Assembly: GCA_029268595.1 (NCBI GenBank)
Contig: JAJUGB010000002.1
Span: 1-57,621 of the forward strand
Source of the DNA: Alcaligenaceae bacterium
GTDB taxonomy: Bacteria; Pseudomonadota; Gammaproteobacteria; Burkholderiales; Burkholderiaceae_B
DNA length: 57,621 nucleotides
Direction of reading: 5' to 3'
Part shown: positions 56,097 through 57,621 of the stretch, piece after piece
Position numbering within the stretch: the first letter of the stretch is position 1
How the letters are laid out: every line of letters starts with the position of its first letter
Translations under genes and position numbers: made by a program
The notes under the pieces: model-generated
Seen by the model: the letters and a program-made list of their open reading frames with translations, nothing else
Database searches by the model: none
Told to the model about the DNA's origin: nothing

Positions 56097-57621
56097 ATGA
56101 GTTCACAAATCCGCATCCTTGGCGCCCGCCAAAACAACCTCAAAAACCTTGACGTCACCATTAACACCGGCGAACTGCTGGTTCTAACGGGTGTGTCTGG
56201 CTCTGGTAAGAGCTCACTGGCGTTCGACACCCTCTACGCTGAAGGTCAGCGCCGCTATGTGGAAACGTTTTCCCCCTATGCGCGTCAGTTTCTCGATCGC
56301 ATGGACAAACCACAAGTGGACCGCATCGAAGGAATACTGCCGGCCATTGCGATTGATCAGGTCAACCCGGTTCGTAATTCACGCAGCACTGTCGGCACCA
56401 TGACCGAGCTGAACGACCACCTGAAGTTGCTGTACGCCCGCACAGGGCGTCTTTACTGCCAGTGTTGCGCTCAGCTTGTGCAGCGGGATTCACCCGAGTC
56501 CATACATCAGGAACTGCTTCATCGAGTTGAAAAGCATGATCCCCGATTGATAGTCACGTTTCCTATCGCCATCCCAGCCAACTTTACGGAAGAAGAGGTG
56601 CGCGGCTTTCTTGAGCAGCAAGGTTACACGCGTATCCACCACGAAGAAACCAGGGCCGCACCGACCCAACCTACGGTCCAAGGCAAGAAGACGGCCAAGA
56701 GCCGCAAGGCGCCCAGTGTTTCTGCCGTCCGTGTCTTGCACGTAGTGCAAGACCGCTTCCGACTGGGCAATGCCGAGACCGCCCGCGTGATGGAGGCCTT
56801 GGAGGCGGCCCTCAAACAAGGGGACGGCCATATCACCGTATACGCTTCAGAACCAGAGCAAGAACTGGAGACGGCCTGGCGATTCAGCAGCCGGCTGCAT
56901 TGTGCGCAATGCGATATCGAGTATTCCTCCCCTTTGCCCAGCACCTTTTCGTTCAACTCGCCCCTGGGTGCCTGTGAAGCGTGCCGAGGTTTCGGCCGCG
57001 TCATGGGCATCGATTATGGTCTGGTCATCCCGAACCCCCGGAAAACGCTGCGAGAAGGAGCCGTCAAGACCTGGCAAACGGCCAGCTACAAGGAATGCCA
57101 GGCAGAAATGGAGCAGTACGCGCCACGGGCTGGCGTTCGTTTGGACACGCCTTGGCAAGACCTCACCGAGGACGAACAAAGATGGGTGATTGAGGGAACT
57201 CCCGATTGGAAGGGAGGGCCTCACGCCTGGAAGACACAGTGGTACGGCGCCCAGCGCTTCTTCGACTGGCTCGAATCGCGCGCATACAAAATGCACGTCC
57301 GCGTTCTGCTCTCGAAATATCGCAGCTATACCCCCTGCCCCAGCTGCGGCGGAGCTCGCCTGAAGCCCGATGCCACGCTCTGGCGAGTCGGCAAGAACAC
57401 AGCGGAGTCCCAGTCCGGCTACCGCCGTTACATGCCCGTCCACGCTCAATGGACACCCGAACAGTTAAACGCCCTGCCCGGGCTCGGTTTACACGATCTC
57501 ATGCGGCTGCCAATTACTCGCGTGCGGCGTTTCTTTGACGACTTGCGTTTCGATGGCCGGGCAGACAGCGCCCTCGAGCTCGTGCTCGAGGACGTGCGCC
57601 CCCGCCGGAAGTTTCTGTGTG
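56097..57621 (+). CDS. UvrA-type excinuclease ATPase (3' end outside window)
   Basis: The first 508 codons of a UvrA-family protein, cut by the right edge. Walker A GVSGSGKSS follows ILGARQNNLKNLDV; TLYAEGQRRYVE and RSTVGTMTELNDHL match UvrA. One zinc site is C269/C272 and C293/C296, a second CPSCGGARLKPDA. The text differs from standard E. coli-like UvrA in many places (VNPVRNSRST, MDKPQVDRIEG) and resembles the long UvrA-like paralogs of some Burkholderiales and Xanthomonas. Length beyond the edge would settle this. Confidence 0.85.
   Translation, partial: MSSQIRILGARQNNLKNLDVTINTGELLVLTGVSGSGKSSLAFDTLYAEGQRRYVETFSPYARQFLDRMDKPQVDRIEGILPAIAIDQVNPVRNSRSTVGTMTELNDHLKLLYARTGRLYCQCCAQLVQRDSPESIHQELLHRVEKHDPRLIVTFPIAIPANFTEEEVRGFLEQQGYTRIHHEETRAAPTQPTVQGKKTAKSRKAPSVSAVRVLHVVQDRFRLGNAETARVMEALEAALKQGDGHITVYASEPEQELETAWRFSSRLHCAQCDIEYSSPLPSTFSFNSPLGACEACRGFGRVMGIDYGLVIPNPRKTLREGAVKTWQTASYKECQAEMEQYAPRAGVRLDTPWQDLTEDEQRWVIEGTPDWKGGPHAWKTQWYGAQRFFDWLESRAYKMHVRVLLSKYRSYTPCPSCGGARLKPDATLWRVGKNTAESQSGYRRYMPVHAQWTPEQLNALPGLGLHDLMRLPITRVRRFFDDLRFDGRADSALELVLEDVRPRRKFLC

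Noticed and set aside
1-57621. CRISPR arrays, insertion sequences, integrases or phage genes.
   Set aside because: No direct-repeat/spacer array, transposase-like protein or terminal inverted repeats were seen. The short tandem arrays at 15.7-15.9 kb lack spacers of CRISPR type.

Overview
The window looks like a chromosomal segment of a beta-proteobacterium of the order Burkholderiales, most likely family Alcaligenaceae (Bordetella / Achromobacter / Pusillimonas type). The base composition is moderately GC-rich. Gene orders such as hrcA|nadK-recN, fur|bamE-dapB, dusB-fis-purH-ruvCAB and minCDE, plus a phasin gene and an arginyltransferase-like bpt, fit that group. This placement is from gene content and protein resemblance only. 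No insertion sequence, integrase, phage gene or CRISPR array was seen.

Layout. 1-5.9 kb: the 5' end of hrcA (minus), nadK-recN, fur (minus), the lipoprotein gene bamE with dapB, and murB (minus). 6.0-9.9 kb: tRNA-Gly(GCC) with a clear promoter and terminator, a Cache/PAS/GGDEF diguanylate cyclase, tRNA-Cys(GCA) and a CpdA-like phosphodiesterase. 9.9-11.6 kb: a small envelope-stress-like cluster (48-aa membrane protein, glycine-zipper lipoprotein, secreted PRC-barrel protein). 11.7-15.6 kb: a hypothetical gene, then Nudix-aat-bpt-pyrD. 15.6-17.6 kb: two short tandem-repeat arrays, a phasin gene and an IclR-type regulator whose promoters carry the same TGCA-centred motif. 17.6-26.6 kb: CinA-like protein, EI24 membrane protein, thioredoxin-like protein, RhlE, IlvE, zinc-finger protein, YheT-like hydrolase, the CtaG-BepA pair, and a stand-alone MgtC C-terminal-like domain behind a structured leader. 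26.9-33.8 kb: TM2 protein, UbiH-like hydroxylase, dusB-fis-purH-ruvCAB.

33.9-47.7 kb is the more accessory half: an AraC-type regulator, a VAO-type flavoprotein with a GlcF-like iron-sulfur partner, RecQ, a ClC channel with an orphan usher-like barrel protein, an OmpR/EnvZ-type two-component system, and a cytochrome bd-like gene pair whose large subunit lacks the residues that normally bind the hemes. 47.8-57.6 kb returns to core genes: glnS, minCDE, a second glycine-zipper lipoprotein, ettA, a hypothetical acidic protein, a family-2 glycosyltransferase, a 42-residue basic ORF, and the 5' part of a UvrA-type gene.

Most of the window is conserved housekeeping DNA. The parts most worth follow-up are the heme-ligand-less bd-type pair (45.3-47.7 kb), the MgtC-domain gene with its terminator-bearing leader (26.2-26.8 kb), the shared phasin/IclR operator, the VAO-GlcF pair with a Cys-to-Phe change in the first cluster motif, and the unannotatable 42-aa ORF beside uvrA.
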